51,498 nucleotides of DNA, taken from positions 1-51,498 of the forward strand of contig NZ_BIMA01000047.1 of the NCBI RefSeq assembly GCF_004000845.1, given 5' to 3'. Below, piece by piece: positions 24,118 through 32,690 of this stretch. Below the pieces are notes generated by a model, which saw nothing but the letters and a program-made list of their open reading frames with translations, made no database searches and had not been told where the DNA came from. Position 1 is the first letter of the stretch; each line of letters begins with the position of its first letter. The translations under genes and the position numbers were made by a program. Origin of the DNA: Paenibacillus koleovorans NBRC 103111. GTDB taxonomy: Bacteria; Bacillota; Bacilli; Paenibacillales; NBRC-103111.

Positions 24118-24336
24118 TTCGTATACCACCTTTTCAAAATGTCAAAGTTGATTGCACTCAGAGCGTACATGAATCGTAAATTGCAAACAACGTTCCATTT
24201 GTTGAAACATCTACAATAAATGAGCGATTACATGCCCTTTTATTTTCTGCATATAGTCGGCGAATAAGCATAGCATCCGCTTAGCCGAGTTAAACTGCGT
24301 TCAGGCTGCATCGAGGGGAAGAATGGCTGATCGTAC

Positions 24337-24360
24337 AAAAGGCCAGCCCGCCGGCTAGCC
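24337..24360 (-). terminator. Terminator of the membrane AraC regulator gene
   Basis: On the minus strand, GGCTAGCC pairs with GGCTGGCC (with a wobble pair) around GGCG, followed by TTTTGT. The stem includes the regulator's TAG stop codon. The 24130-24336 gap otherwise holds the importer 2 promoter region; no clear -35/-10 was chosen. Confidence 0.7.
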
Positions 24361-26619
24361 TCGTTGATTCCCTCTTTTCAACCATTCGCGATACTTCCCC
24401 GGGGTCATCCCTTTCACATTGCGGAAAGCGCGGATAAAGCTGTTTTCATTCTGATAGCCGACCATCTCGGCGATTTCAAACACTTTGTAGTCGGTATCGG
24501 CCAACAGCCGCTCGGAGCTCTCAATGCGAAGTTTGGAGATGTATTCATATACCGTGTGATCCGTCTCTTGCTTAAACAACTGATTCGCTTGATATAAGCT
24601 TAACTGAACGGCATCGGCAATGTCCTTGACGCCGATATTGTCCTGAAGATGCTGCTGCATGTACGCTATCATTTGATGAATGACCTGGCTGTTCTTGCTT
24701 GTCGACTGCTCACGAATGGCCAATAGCAGGCAAGCCAGGCTCGCGTTGAAATGCTTGCGCAAATCGGCGAGATCCATCGAATTGATTTTAGGATTTTTAG
24801 TATACGCTCTCATCGCCCCTGCAACCGACTTGCCAAATTTCTCAGCGGTTTGCTCAAGCGCGATTTGCAGATTCTCAAGTGCCGCAATAACGGTTAACGG
24901 GGGGAACTCGCCTGTTTCTGCGGCGTCGAATAAAGCATTCGTCGCGCTCCATACGTGCCTTTCCTCCCCGGAATGCACAGCCTGAACAATTCCCTGGATG
25001 AGAGTGTTATCGAATTCTCCCACCGCGTGGTTCTCCTGTTTGTTAACGGTGTGAGTATGTCCATATCCCTGATACAGCCTCTGGGCTAACGCGCCAAGCG
25101 CCTGCCTGTACGCTTGCGGCAGATGGTGCGTGTGCTGCACGGGATCGCTAAGTCCAATGGAAATGAACATTTTGATGTAGATGTTCACCTCAGCGATAAT
25201 TCTATCCAATGATTCCAGAAATTGTTCCTGATCCCAATCGCGAAGCGGTTGTACAAGCAGGCACAGACCTTCTCTTCCATGCTGAATCATCACCATGCGA
25301 AAATCCGGATTCAAGCATTCTTCCACAATATTGCCCAAGGCAAACAGCATCAGATGGAGGTCGCTCTTGTTGTAATTTGCGGACCAGGCCATGTAATTAT
25401 CAATCGAAATGACGCTAATATACGCAGGTCCGTTCTGCCACTCCGAGAAATGATCCTTCCATTTCTGATACAACTCTACATGATCGGTCTGTTCAACTAA
25501 CACATCCTCGAGAAATCGCTTTCTTATTTCCGGAATCGTTGTCTTGATCTGTTTGAACATATGGGAATGATCGTTTAATATTTTGGTCATCAGATTTTGC
25601 AAATCCAGCAATTCCGGCTCTTGATAAGACTTTTCAAACGGGATCAGAAGCTTACGCATGCGCCGGATAGGCTGCAGCATCTGAAAATTAATCATGCAGA
25701 TCATGATCACGCTGAATAAGGCTATCAGAACGGAAAGAAGCAGCACCACATCGCGTATCCAGTACATGCGCTTGAACAGAATTTGCTCCGGCAAAACAAT
25801 GACAAAGCTCCAGCCGGTATAGTCCGATTTCAGGGCATAGACGATATGTTCCTTCCAGTTGGCGGTTTGCGCCGAAGCGCTTCCCAAATTTCCCTGCTGC
25901 ACAACGGCCGCAACCTCCTCCGTCGACAAGCCCAACTGCTCTTTGACCAGAATAGGCGATCCTTCGGCATCGAAGACGTACCGGCTCCGAGGCACCTCAT
26001 TGTCCAGATAAACGGGATTGGAGAAGAAATCCTTCAATGGAACATTGATAACCAGGATGCCTTTCTTCCGGGCACTTAACAGAATCGGTCTGAACAAGGA
26101 AATAAGCGCTTCGTTCGTCCTCTTGTCCATTCTCGCTTTAACAACCATGCCGTTGATCTGATTCAAGTCCGCTATCCATTCTTGATCGGTGAATAGCTCG
26201 ATATTGGAAACATAGCCGATCGGATTGCTGGCGGCAACGCTTTGTTTATCCATGTCGTAGATGTAAATCGACTCGATATTTTGCGAATAGCTCACTGCAT
26301 TCAGAAAATTGATCGTATTTGTTATTTTATTGTACTCTTCTTTTGTGCTTTGCAAAAAATCTGTAGTTGAAGGGTCTAATATAACTTGAATCGCTGTTTT
26401 GTCCATCGCTTTAATCATCTCATCCGTGACATCTTTATCGATCTTCAACCATGTTAGCTCTGAACCGGCCATTTCATTTTTCAGTATGTCTTTCGCGACA
26501 AAATAAGACGTAAGTCCCAGGGATAGGAACATAATAAATATGAGCAAGGTCAAACCTAGCAGGAGTCGTGACTGAGAATTCTTAACCGCATACTTGAGCC
26601 AGAACAAAAATCGTTTCAT
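24355..26619 (-). CDS. Membrane-anchored AraC-family regulator (YesS type)
   Basis: A 754-residue one-component regulator. Transmembrane helices near 18-41 and 285-312 enclose an extracellular sensor domain. A HAMP-like stretch and a long cytoplasmic region follow. The C-terminal ~100 residues form an AraC double helix-turn-helix (GVKDIADAVQLSLYQANQLFKQ; EIAEMVGYQNENSFIRAFRNVKGMTPGKYRE). Relatives such as B. subtilis YesS activate neighbouring polysaccharide-use genes. It lies between the PL8 lyase and importer 2, all on the same strand, so it most likely senses lyase products and activates both. Confidence 0.85.
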   Translation of the reverse strand: MKRFLFWLKYAVKNSQSRLLLGLTLLIFIMFLSLGLTSYFVAKDILKNEMAGSELTWLKIDKDVTDEMIKAMDKTAIQVILDPSTTDFLQSTKEEYNKITNTINFLNAVSYSQNIESIYIYDMDKQSVAASNPIGYVSNIELFTDQEWIADLNQINGMVVKARMDKRTNEALISLFRPILLSARKKGILVINVPLKDFFSNPVYLDNEVPRSRYVFDAEGSPILVKEQLGLSTEEVAAVVQQGNLGSASAQTANWKEHIVYALKSDYTGWSFVIVLPEQILFKRMYWIRDVVLLLSVLIALFSVIMICMINFQMLQPIRRMRKLLIPFEKSYQEPELLDLQNLMTKILNDHSHMFKQIKTTIPEIRKRFLEDVLVEQTDHVELYQKWKDHFSEWQNGPAYISVISIDNYMAWSANYNKSDLHLMLFALGNIVEECLNPDFRMVMIQHGREGLCLLVQPLRDWDQEQFLESLDRIIAEVNIYIKMFISIGLSDPVQHTHHLPQAYRQALGALAQRLYQGYGHTHTVNKQENHAVGEFDNTLIQGIVQAVHSGEERHVWSATNALFDAAETGEFPPLTVIAALENLQIALEQTAEKFGKSVAGAMRAYTKNPKINSMDLADLRKHFNASLACLLLAIREQSTSKNSQVIHQMIAYMQQHLQDNIGVKDIADAVQLSLYQANQLFKQETDHTVYEYISKLRIESSERLLADTDYKVFEIAEMVGYQNENSFIRAFRNVKGMTPGKYREWLKRGNQRG

Positions 26620-26731
26620 AAGCAGTTCCCCAATCCCTCACGATCACTAAGGGGACAGCTTCCTCGTGATCTTCTCTTCTATATTAGCACTTGTCTTTCC
26701 GGTTTGAACATAACGGTTACTTCATGACGAA

Positions 26732-26768
26732 GTGAAAATGACCATTCTGGTTAGATGGTCATTTTCAC
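26732..26768 (-). terminator. 14-bp perfect hairpin after the PL8 gene
   Basis: GTGAAAATGACCAT at 26732-26745 pairs perfectly with 26755-26768 around a 9-nt loop. It lies 20 bp after the PL8 stop codon. There is no strong U-tract, but the outer stem is A/T-rich. Confidence 0.6.
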
Positions 26769-26788
26769 ATTATTCCATATGAATAAGT

Positions 26789-29700
26789 TTACTGGGCGAT
26801 AACAATTGTTGGACGAATAGAGACAGTTGCATGCTCGCGAGCGCCGTAGCTAACGTTGGAGACACCAGACAGTGACTGCGCGGCATAAACCCGTATGGAC
26901 AATTTCTTATCCGATGCATGCGCATTAACCGCCTGACTTGTTACATCCAACTCATGCAAACCGGCTGTTGCTGGGAAGCTCGCCAACACAATTCCTGTTG
27001 CGGCCGGCTTATTATTCCAGCTTATGCCGTTCTCCGTCCAACTGTTGTCGCTGACCAGTTCGACAATCTGATTCGGCGCAATGGCGCCTGCTGACGTGAT
27101 ATAGACATGAATCTTTGCAGATTGGATGCTGCCGGTAATGGAGGCTAAATCAAATTTGATATACGATTCTCGGTTATAACCCGCCGCCGGGTCTGATTTC
27201 GTTTCAAGAGTAGCACTGCTCCCATAATTGAGAGTTGCGTAGCTGCCGTTGCGTACGAACGCATCTTCAGCAGCCGTCAGCTCGATTACTGGCAAGCTAT
27301 ACTCCAGAACGGGTCGGTTCGCATCGGTTGCGTCTTCCCGTGAGCCGTAGGTTACATTGCCGGTGCCTCCTGCATCCGTCGGCGAGTAGACCCGAATGGA
27401 AAGCTGCTTGTCGCCTGCCAGCGCCGCGTTCACTTGCGAGGTGACGTCTAGGCTGACGGGAGCGCCTGTCGTCAGAGAAGACCACTCCGCAAGCAAGGTG
27501 GCGGAGGCCGGTTTGTTGTTCCAATTCAAGCTGGTTTCAACCCAAGCAGAGCTGCTGACAAGCTCCGCCCTGTTCAATGTTCCGGCAGCCCCGCCTACGA
27601 AGATAGGAACCAGCTTGATTTGGGCGGAAGAAACCGGCGTTGAGAGCGTTGACAAATCAAAGCGGATATACGCGTCACGATTGTAGCCGGAAGTGGATTT
27701 CTTCACTTCCAAAGCCGCATCTGTGCCAAAATTCACCGTTGCGTAAGCGCCGTCCCTTACATAAGCATCCGCTGCCGCGGACAGCTTCTTTGTTGTCGAC
27801 AGGGCATCCGAGACGGAACCAAACACAGCCTTGAATGTTTTCCCTTTGGCCCCATTCACATTGACAGAGAGCTTAATCGTTGGGCTTAACTGCGTAATGG
27901 ACACCTCCGGATCTTTAGAAATCACACTGGATGCGCTTCGGTTGATTTCTATGACAATCGTTCCGGTATTGGCTTGGGTCGGGTCGGAGACGCCGATTTC
28001 CAACGCACCTGCCGATTCCAATGTCATGACAGAGGACTTTTTATTACTGGTTATATAAGGATTGCCATCGACATAGACGGATTTGGTCGCGTCATTCCAG
28101 AAGTTGGCCCCGACTGCGTTCAGCTTCTTCTCCTTCACTGCTTGAGCATCCCCGGAGTTTTCAAGGATCGCCACATCCGGATTGCTGGCATAGGCGCTGA
28201 CTTGCGTGCTTGATTTATTCGGCAGCAGAACATACGAGTAGCTGTCGTCGATCGGGTTCTTCCCATGATCCTGCCACAAGGTCATAAAATGTTTCGAGAC
28301 CGTTGTTGTATCGATCCCCTTGGCATACGTGTTCATCGACGCCCAAGTATTCGTCCTATTTTCCCTAAGCCCCTTTACGGTTGTTGGCGTCGGGAAGTAG
28401 TAGCCAATATCCGAGTCGATGACATTGCCGGCCAAGTGCATCCAGTTTACACCTGTTATCGTTTCCGCCCAGCCTAATGTGCTGGATTTGGCCGAGCCGT
28501 TAACCGTCAGCGCATTGTTGCCCGCAGCGTTGATTTTACGATTTTCGATTGTCGTTTCTATCGTCCTGTTGTCCGTGCTTGTGATCCCCGCCCCCAGAGC
28601 AACGACTTCATCGTCGAACATGAACCAGGACTTCTTCGCCGTTAATGTACTGCTCCAAGCATCCAACTCCATCCCTGTGACGCCATACTGGTCAGATACG
28701 CTCGTTCCCCCTACCCAATTGTTGCTGCTTCTAGACTTCTGCCCCGAGCCTGTGCCTCTGGATTGCCGATCAACTGTCGTGCCGGGCAACCGGTACTTAT
28801 CCACAAGTCCCCAATATTCATCACTGTATTGAGCTAAATCATTATTGTATAAGTACGTCATTCCCTCCCCCGTATACCAGCCTCTTAAATTTTCACCGTT
28901 AATCGACTCATAGTTGGAGATTCGACTCGAATGCAGGCTCAGGGCAAATCCGAATCCGGGCCGCAAATGGACTGCCCGATCCATAGATGCGAATTGTTTG
29001 TACTTAATCAGCTCTCCTCTTGAGACAACCGTCGGATCGTTGACAATCTGTTTGGCGAGTACCAGATAGAAGAGCGGCAAGTCTTGATAGACGGAGCGGT
29101 ACGTATCCGATTGCACCCAGTATTTAACCATACTCTTGTACTGGGCTGCATCGAGAGGCGGGGAAAACTGCGCGAAGTGCGCAAAATATCCGATCATTTC
29201 ATGACCTGCCGAATGCGCCTGGAACGAGCGCCTCGACATTTCGCGTCCTCTCACCATATCCATCATCTCCCCCTTGTAAATAAAGGGCTCGAAGCTGTCA
29301 TGAAGCCACTTGTACACATTGCCTAACTGAGGATCGCTGATTTGCCAGCTTGAACCGTCAAGCAGATCGATCAGTTGAGCCAATCCGCGCATTAAATACA
29401 TCCCGTACGCGCCGTTATACGCAAACGAATCATGCTGGATAAAGGAGCCGTCCGCATAAAACCCGTCCCCGCTTGTTACGTAGGGAAAAACGATACTTAA
29501 GGCATCTCGGGCAGCCGCTATTTTCGCGCTGTCTTTTACAATAATGGCCCGGATCAGCACGACTTTCGCCATGCCCACACGGTTGGCCCCAGTTGCCACA
29601 TTTTGCCCCCCAAGATAATATCTAGTTGGATTTGGAGAAAATTTGTTGATGACATTCATATAATTTGTTTTTTGCGTAGTCGTTAATTGATTGTAGAGCA

Positions 29701-30223
29701 GCACAACCGTATCGCTCAACGGGTACGGAGACCCCATCTCCCAATCAAACCAGTTGCCGGATTCCACTTGGTTCTCGTTATAGCGATTCGTATACAGCCA
29801 ATCTAGACCGCCGCTTATGCTTGCAAGCAAGCTTGAGTTCTGATACAGCGAAGAAGCGCTTATTGAATAGGCAAGCGCCATCTCATATAATCGCGTGTAG
29901 CTTAGCGTCATATAGCTGGATTGATTCTTCGCATCCGTGGTGGCGGTGAAGTTAAGATCGCTCCACAAATAGGTTCTGCCGACAGACTGGTTTAATGTAT
30001 CCCAATTGGATTGGGCCTTAGCCGTAATTTGGGTGATTTTATTGGCAATATCAGGGTCGTCCGTCGTATAGATTCCCCCTGTCAGAAAATAGTTCCACTT
30101 CTCCCTTAGCGCGTCGAACTCATCCGCAGCATTCGCCCGGTTTCCCGACATCAACGCAGCACCGCTCCATAATAGCGAAAGAACCATAAGCAGCTTAAAC
30201 AGTTTCCTACAACTTGTCTTCAT
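26789..30223 (-). CDS. Secreted polysaccharide lyase family 8 with two DNRLRE modules
   Basis: An 1144-residue protein. The signal peptide (basic MKTSCRKLFK, hydrophobic core, cleavage near ANA-AD) is followed by the PL8 (alpha/alpha) toroid. Catalytic motifs are visible: NWFDWEMGSP near 157-166, TGANR (Asn214), and FIQHDSFAYNGAYG with His264 and Tyr269/273. The Arg-rich RGREMSRR fits the substrate-binding arginine. A beta-sandwich domain then runs to about 815. Two DNRLRE modules follow (about 820-980 and 980-1144), each starting AAxDAxVRxGxYAT and with a TSWNNKP-like motif. PL8 enzymes cleave hyaluronan, chondroitin, xanthan or alginate by beta-elimination; the substrate here cannot be fixed. 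It probably feeds importer 2. Confidence 0.88.
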   Translation of the reverse strand: MKTSCRKLFKLLMVLSLLWSGAALMSGNRANAADEFDALREKWNYFLTGGIYTTDDPDIANKITQITAKAQSNWDTLNQSVGRTYLWSDLNFTATTDAKNQSSYMTLSYTRLYEMALAYSISASSLYQNSSLLASISGGLDWLYTNRYNENQVESGNWFDWEMGSPYPLSDTVVLLYNQLTTTQKTNYMNVINKFSPNPTRYYLGGQNVATGANRVGMAKVVLIRAIIVKDSAKIAAARDALSIVFPYVTSGDGFYADGSFIQHDSFAYNGAYGMYLMRGLAQLIDLLDGSSWQISDPQLGNVYKWLHDSFEPFIYKGEMMDMVRGREMSRRSFQAHSAGHEMIGYFAHFAQFSPPLDAAQYKSMVKYWVQSDTYRSVYQDLPLFYLVLAKQIVNDPTVVSRGELIKYKQFASMDRAVHLRPGFGFALSLHSSRISNYESINGENLRGWYTGEGMTYLYNNDLAQYSDEYWGLVDKYRLPGTTVDRQSRGTGSGQKSRSSNNWVGGTSVSDQYGVTGMELDAWSSTLTAKKSWFMFDDEVVALGAGITSTDNRTIETTIENRKINAAGNNALTVNGSAKSSTLGWAETITGVNWMHLAGNVIDSDIGYYFPTPTTVKGLRENRTNTWASMNTYAKGIDTTTVSKHFMTLWQDHGKNPIDDSYSYVLLPNKSSTQVSAYASNPDVAILENSGDAQAVKEKKLNAVGANFWNDATKSVYVDGNPYITSNKKSSVMTLESAGALEIGVSDPTQANTGTIVIEINRSASSVISKDPEVSITQLSPTIKLSVNVNGAKGKTFKAVFGSVSDALSTTKKLSAAADAYVRDGAYATVNFGTDAALEVKKSTSGYNRDAYIRFDLSTLSTPVSSAQIKLVPIFVGGAAGTLNRAELVSSSAWVETSLNWNNKPASATLLAEWSSLTTGAPVSLDVTSQVNAALAGDKQLSIRVYSPTDAGGTGNVTYGSREDATDANRPVLEYSLPVIELTAAEDAFVRNGSYATLNYGSSATLETKSDPAAGYNRESYIKFDLASITGSIQSAKIHVYITSAGAIAPNQIVELVSDNSWTENGISWNNKPAATGIVLASFPATAGLHELDVTSQAVNAHASDKKLSIRVYAAQSLSGVSNVSYGAREHATVSIRPTIVIAQ

Positions 30224-30359
30224 CTTCTATAACTCCCTCCGTTTCATTTCCGACTCCAACATTATCCCCCGCCATCTCGTCCAGCCTTCTGCTGGAACAT
30301 ACTACTCACTATAAACAAGCCCAAATGTAAGCGCAATCATTCATATTCAAGCCGATACG

Positions 30360-30415
30360 CAATTCATAAAAAAATCGCCTTCCTGCAAAATACGCATACT
30401 TTTTTATGAATTGCA
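30360..30415. repeat. 15-bp perfect inverted repeat upstream of PL8
   Basis: GCAATTCATAAAAAA at 30360-30374 is repeated inverted at 30401-30415. It lies in the 279-bp gap between the end of the ars operon and the start of the PL8 gene. It may be an ars terminator or a regulator site. Confidence 0.5.
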
Positions 30416-30502
30416 TACTGCCTCGAAGCTCCAAGCCCGCCGGAAGAGCAGAAACAAAACCCTCCCAGATCAAGCCAACTTTCGCTCCTTCTCCCCGTTG
30501 CA

Positions 30503-30931
30503 CTATTTGCCCTCGACTACAAATTGTTTAATCCGATTTTTTATGGATTCCCGAACCTCGCGGAATTTTGCCATGATTGCTTCTTCCGAACCGGTCGCCT
30601 TCGCTGGGTCGTCAAAGCCCCAATGAAATCTAGCAGCTTTCTCGTTACGAACGACCGGACAATGGTCATTCGCATGACCACAAAGCGTTATGATGTAGTC
30701 CGCACTTTTCATTATTTCCGGGTCGATTACGTCCGAGGTATGCCCCGAAATGTCGACACCGGCTTCCCGCATCACTTGAACGGCACGCGGATTTAGCCCA
30801 TGTGCTTCCAATCCCGCACTTTTCACTTCGTATTTCTCGCTGCCGAGCCTCTTTAAAAATCCGTCCGCCATTTGGCTTCTACATGAATTGCCCGTACAAA
30901 GAAAGTAAACTAATTTTTTATCCATAGTCAT
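30503..30931 (-). CDS. arsC: Arsenate reductase, thioredoxin-coupled
   Basis: A 142-residue protein of the low-molecular-weight phosphatase fold. The active-site P-loop is CTGNSCRS, and the resolving cysteines appear in [10 protein letters not shown], the Cys10/Cys82/Cys89 relay of B. subtilis-type ArsC. It reduces arsenate to arsenite in the cytoplasm using thioredoxin. The start is ATG at 30931 with AAGAGGCGG upstream; an ATG two codons later is possible. It is the last gene of the ars operon, 9 bp after the aquaporin gene. Confidence 0.93.
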   Translation of the reverse strand: MTMDKKLVYFLCTGNSCRSQMADGFLKRLGSEKYEVKSAGLEAHGLNPRAVQVMREAGVDISGHTSDVIDPEIMKSADYIITLCGHANDHCPVVRNEKAARFHWGFDDPAKATGSEEAIMAKFREVRESIKNRIKQFVVEGK

Positions 30932-30940
30932 GTCCGCCTC

Positions 30941-31579
30941 TTATTCATGTAGGGTTCGATAAACGATTGACGCAGCCACAGCCCCCAGTATGGTCGCTAC
31001 GATGTACAGCCACATATGCTCGGTTGCACCCGACACAAGAGCAGGTCCCAAGGATCGCGCTGGGTTCATGGACGCTCCGCTAATCGGTCCCGCGAACATA
31101 GCCATAAGCCCCACCGTGGCACCTATGGAAATACCGGCAAAGCTTTTAACCGCTTTTCCGTGAACCGCTGAACCTAATATGACCGTCATTAAAACAAACG
31201 TCAAAATAAACTCCAGAACAAACGATTGGCTCTCCGACGCATGTGGAAGCGTGGAGCCTAAATGGGCGACATTGCCAAATAAAAAGAGTAAGGTATAGCT
31301 CGCTGCGATCGCTGCAATGAGCTGTATAACGATGTAACCCAGACTATCTCTTATTGAAAGCTCCCCTCGAACCCAAAAACCGATCGTTACCGCTGGATTA
31401 AAATGCGCTCCTGAAATATGACCAAACGTATAGATGAGCGCCATAACAAGAAGCCCGAATGTAATCGCGACACCAACATGGGTAATGGTTTTCGTTATCT
31501 CATCGACTACGATCGCCCCTGGACCTGCAAAGACTAGAAAATACGTGCCGATAAACTCAGCGATTAATTTCTTTTTCAA
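30941..31579 (-). CDS. MIP-family channel of the ars operon (AqpS-like)
   Basis: A 212-residue aquaporin/aquaglyceroporin with six transmembrane helices and two half-helix motifs, HFNPAVT and MNPARSLGPAL. The start codon is TTG at 31579 with TAGGAG upstream. Between arsI and arsC, and with no arsB or acr3 in the operon, it most likely lets arsenite leave the cell down its gradient, as known for the Sinorhizobium meliloti aqpS-arsC operon. A role in general water or glycerol flux is less likely. Confidence 0.85.
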   Translation of the reverse strand: MKKKLIAEFIGTYFLVFAGPGAIVVDEITKTITHVGVAITFGLLVMALIYTFGHISGAHFNPAVTIGFWVRGELSIRDSLGYIVIQLIAAIAASYTLLFLFGNVAHLGSTLPHASESQSFVLEFILTFVLMTVILGSAVHGKAVKSFAGISIGATVGLMAMFAGPISGASMNPARSLGPALVSGATEHMWLYIVATILGAVAASIVYRTLHE

Positions 31580-31618
31580 ACCGTGAGCTCCTAGTTGAAA
31601 AAAATGTTTTCTGCATCA

Positions 31619-32092
31619 TTAGCAGCATGAGCTTTCTTTTCGGAAATCGGTAAGTTCAACCTGTTGAGCGGCGGGTGTCGTGCAGCAGGAACCGGATCGG
31701 CTATCTCGATCTTCAGCTGCTTCGAATTCACTATCCCCTTTGGTGTAAAACACTTCCCACGGGTTGCCCTCCGGATCGGTAACCCATATTTTATCTTGGA
31801 CCGCATAACAGCATGTAGTATTCATTTCATCAAATGAAACGAGTCCGGATTGTTGCAGTCGGGTTTTGGCCGCCAGCACCTCTTCCGTGTTTTTGACTTG
31901 GAATCCGAAATGGTTCAGAACGCCTCGGTTTTCGTAATGACGGACATTTAAAGAAAAGTGCAAAGCCGGATCATCCAACTCAAATTTTGCGTAGTTCTCT
32001 TTTACTTTTGTAGGTTCGGCGTTAAACAGCTTTTTGTAAAATTCCAACGACGGATTCAGATGATTTACATTAATGGCTACATGCATTTTCAT
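31619..32092 (-). CDS. arsI: ArsI/CadI-family C-As lyase (VOC fold)
   Basis: A 157-residue VOC (glyoxalase-like) protein starting MHVAINVNHLNPSLEFYKKL. Metal-ligand and arsenical-binding features of ArsI are present: the His in VLNHFGFQV, the vicinal Cys pair in EMNTTCCYAVQDKIWV, and Glu in WEVFYTKGD. The C-terminal tail has two more Cys pairs (SGSCC, ESSCC). ArsI cleaves the carbon-arsenic bond of trivalent methyl- and aryl-arsenicals. The ribosome site AAGGAGTG directly abuts an ArsR-type operator at 32105-32126. Confidence 0.88.
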   Translation of the reverse strand: MKMHVAINVNHLNPSLEFYKKLFNAEPTKVKENYAKFELDDPALHFSLNVRHYENRGVLNHFGFQVKNTEEVLAAKTRLQQSGLVSFDEMNTTCCYAVQDKIWVTDPEGNPWEVFYTKGDSEFEAAEDRDSRSGSCCTTPAAQQVELTDFRKESSCC

Positions 32093-32104
32093 TTGTCCAC
32101 TCCT

Positions 32105-32126
32105 TAAATCAAATTTATTTGATTAA
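32105..32126 (-). promoter_or_regulatory. ArsR-type operator inside the ars operon
   Basis: AATCAAATTT followed by ATTTGATT forms a near-perfect palindrome of the ArsR/SmtB class. It lies between the arsR stop and the arsI ribosome site. It suggests that arsI-aqp-arsC has its own ArsR-controlled promoter in addition to the one before arsR. Confidence 0.6.
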
Positions 32127-32140
32127 ATAAACAAAAAAAT

Positions 32141-32491
32141 TTAGCAGCAATCCGAAGAATCTTCTCTTGGTCTGAAAATGCAGCATAACTTCTCGGAAAG
32201 AAGCGCACCGATTTCATCCGGGTTAAGCTCGTAATAGCTCCACGTGCCCCTAGTCTCTTTTGTAATTAAGCCTGCATCCAACAAAATTTTCAGGTGATAA
32301 GATAGCTTGGATTGCGGCATCTCCACAATTTCAGTCAAATCACAGACGCATGTATTGCCACGCTGGCAAAGCTCATATAAAATTTACAGCCTTTTCTCAT
32401 CGGCTAATGCTTTAAATTTCTGCTCATATCCTTCAAAAGAAACATTTGGTTTCGCCCTTACATTTACCGGAAGTTCAATTTCCAACTGCAT
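32141..32491 (-). pseudogene. arsR: arsR repressor interrupted by an in-frame ochre stop
   Basis: The ATG at 32491 follows GGAGGTGA and opens a 116-codon frame with full ArsR homology, but codon 36 (32386-32384) is TAA, right after KALADEKRL. Beyond the stop the same frame reads ILYELCQRGNTCVCDL, with the arsenite-binding CxC, and then SKLSYHLKILLDAGLI (the recognition helix) to a C-terminal Cys pair. No frameshift is needed, so a single substitution explains the loss. The remaining 65-codon frame from TTG 32338 lacks the first helices. As read, full-length repressor cannot be made without read-through, and the operon may be constitutive. Confidence 0.88.
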
Positions 32492-32510
32492 TCACCTCCT
32501 CGAAAAGATT

Positions 32511-32528
32511 AATCAATTTTTTTTGATT
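32511..32528 (-). promoter_or_regulatory. Second ArsR-type palindrome, adjacent to arsR start
   Basis: AATCAATTTT with TTTTGATT forms an 18-bp palindrome 20 bp upstream of the arsR ATG. It is a weaker match to the ATCAAAT-ATTTGAT class than the other two sites. Confidence 0.4.
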
Positions 32529-32574
32529 CAAGTTCAAATTCAACTTAACACTTTTTCTTACATAAATCAACCTA

Positions 32575-32596
32575 TTAATCAAATAAATTTGATTAA
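32575..32596 (-). promoter_or_regulatory. Main ArsR-type operator upstream of arsR
   Basis: TTAATCAAAT and ATTTGATTAA form a 22-bp palindrome, a close match to known ArsR/SmtB operators. A possible promoter (TTGATT, then TAAGTT after 17 bp on the minus strand) starts beside it. Confidence 0.65.
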
Positions 32597-32636
32597 ATTA
32601 ACAAGGCTACCGCTTCATAGCGATAGCCCATCAAAC

Positions 32637-32657
32637 CCGAGTCATCCCTCGACTCAA
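32637..32657. repeat. Dispersed 21-bp hairpin repeat, copy 2
   Basis: CCGAGTCATCCCTCGACTCAA matches 19803-19823 at 19 of 21 positions, with the two GAGTC/GACTC arms conserved. It lies between the ars operon and the next gene's 3' end. Confidence 0.45.
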
Positions 32658-32690
32658 TTCCTCCTGCCGATCGCTTATGGACAACCGACC

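Noticed and set aside
24219-24232. A possible cre site upstream of importer 2
   Set aside because: Two of the fixed consensus positions fail at the end of the motif, which is not better than expected by chance.
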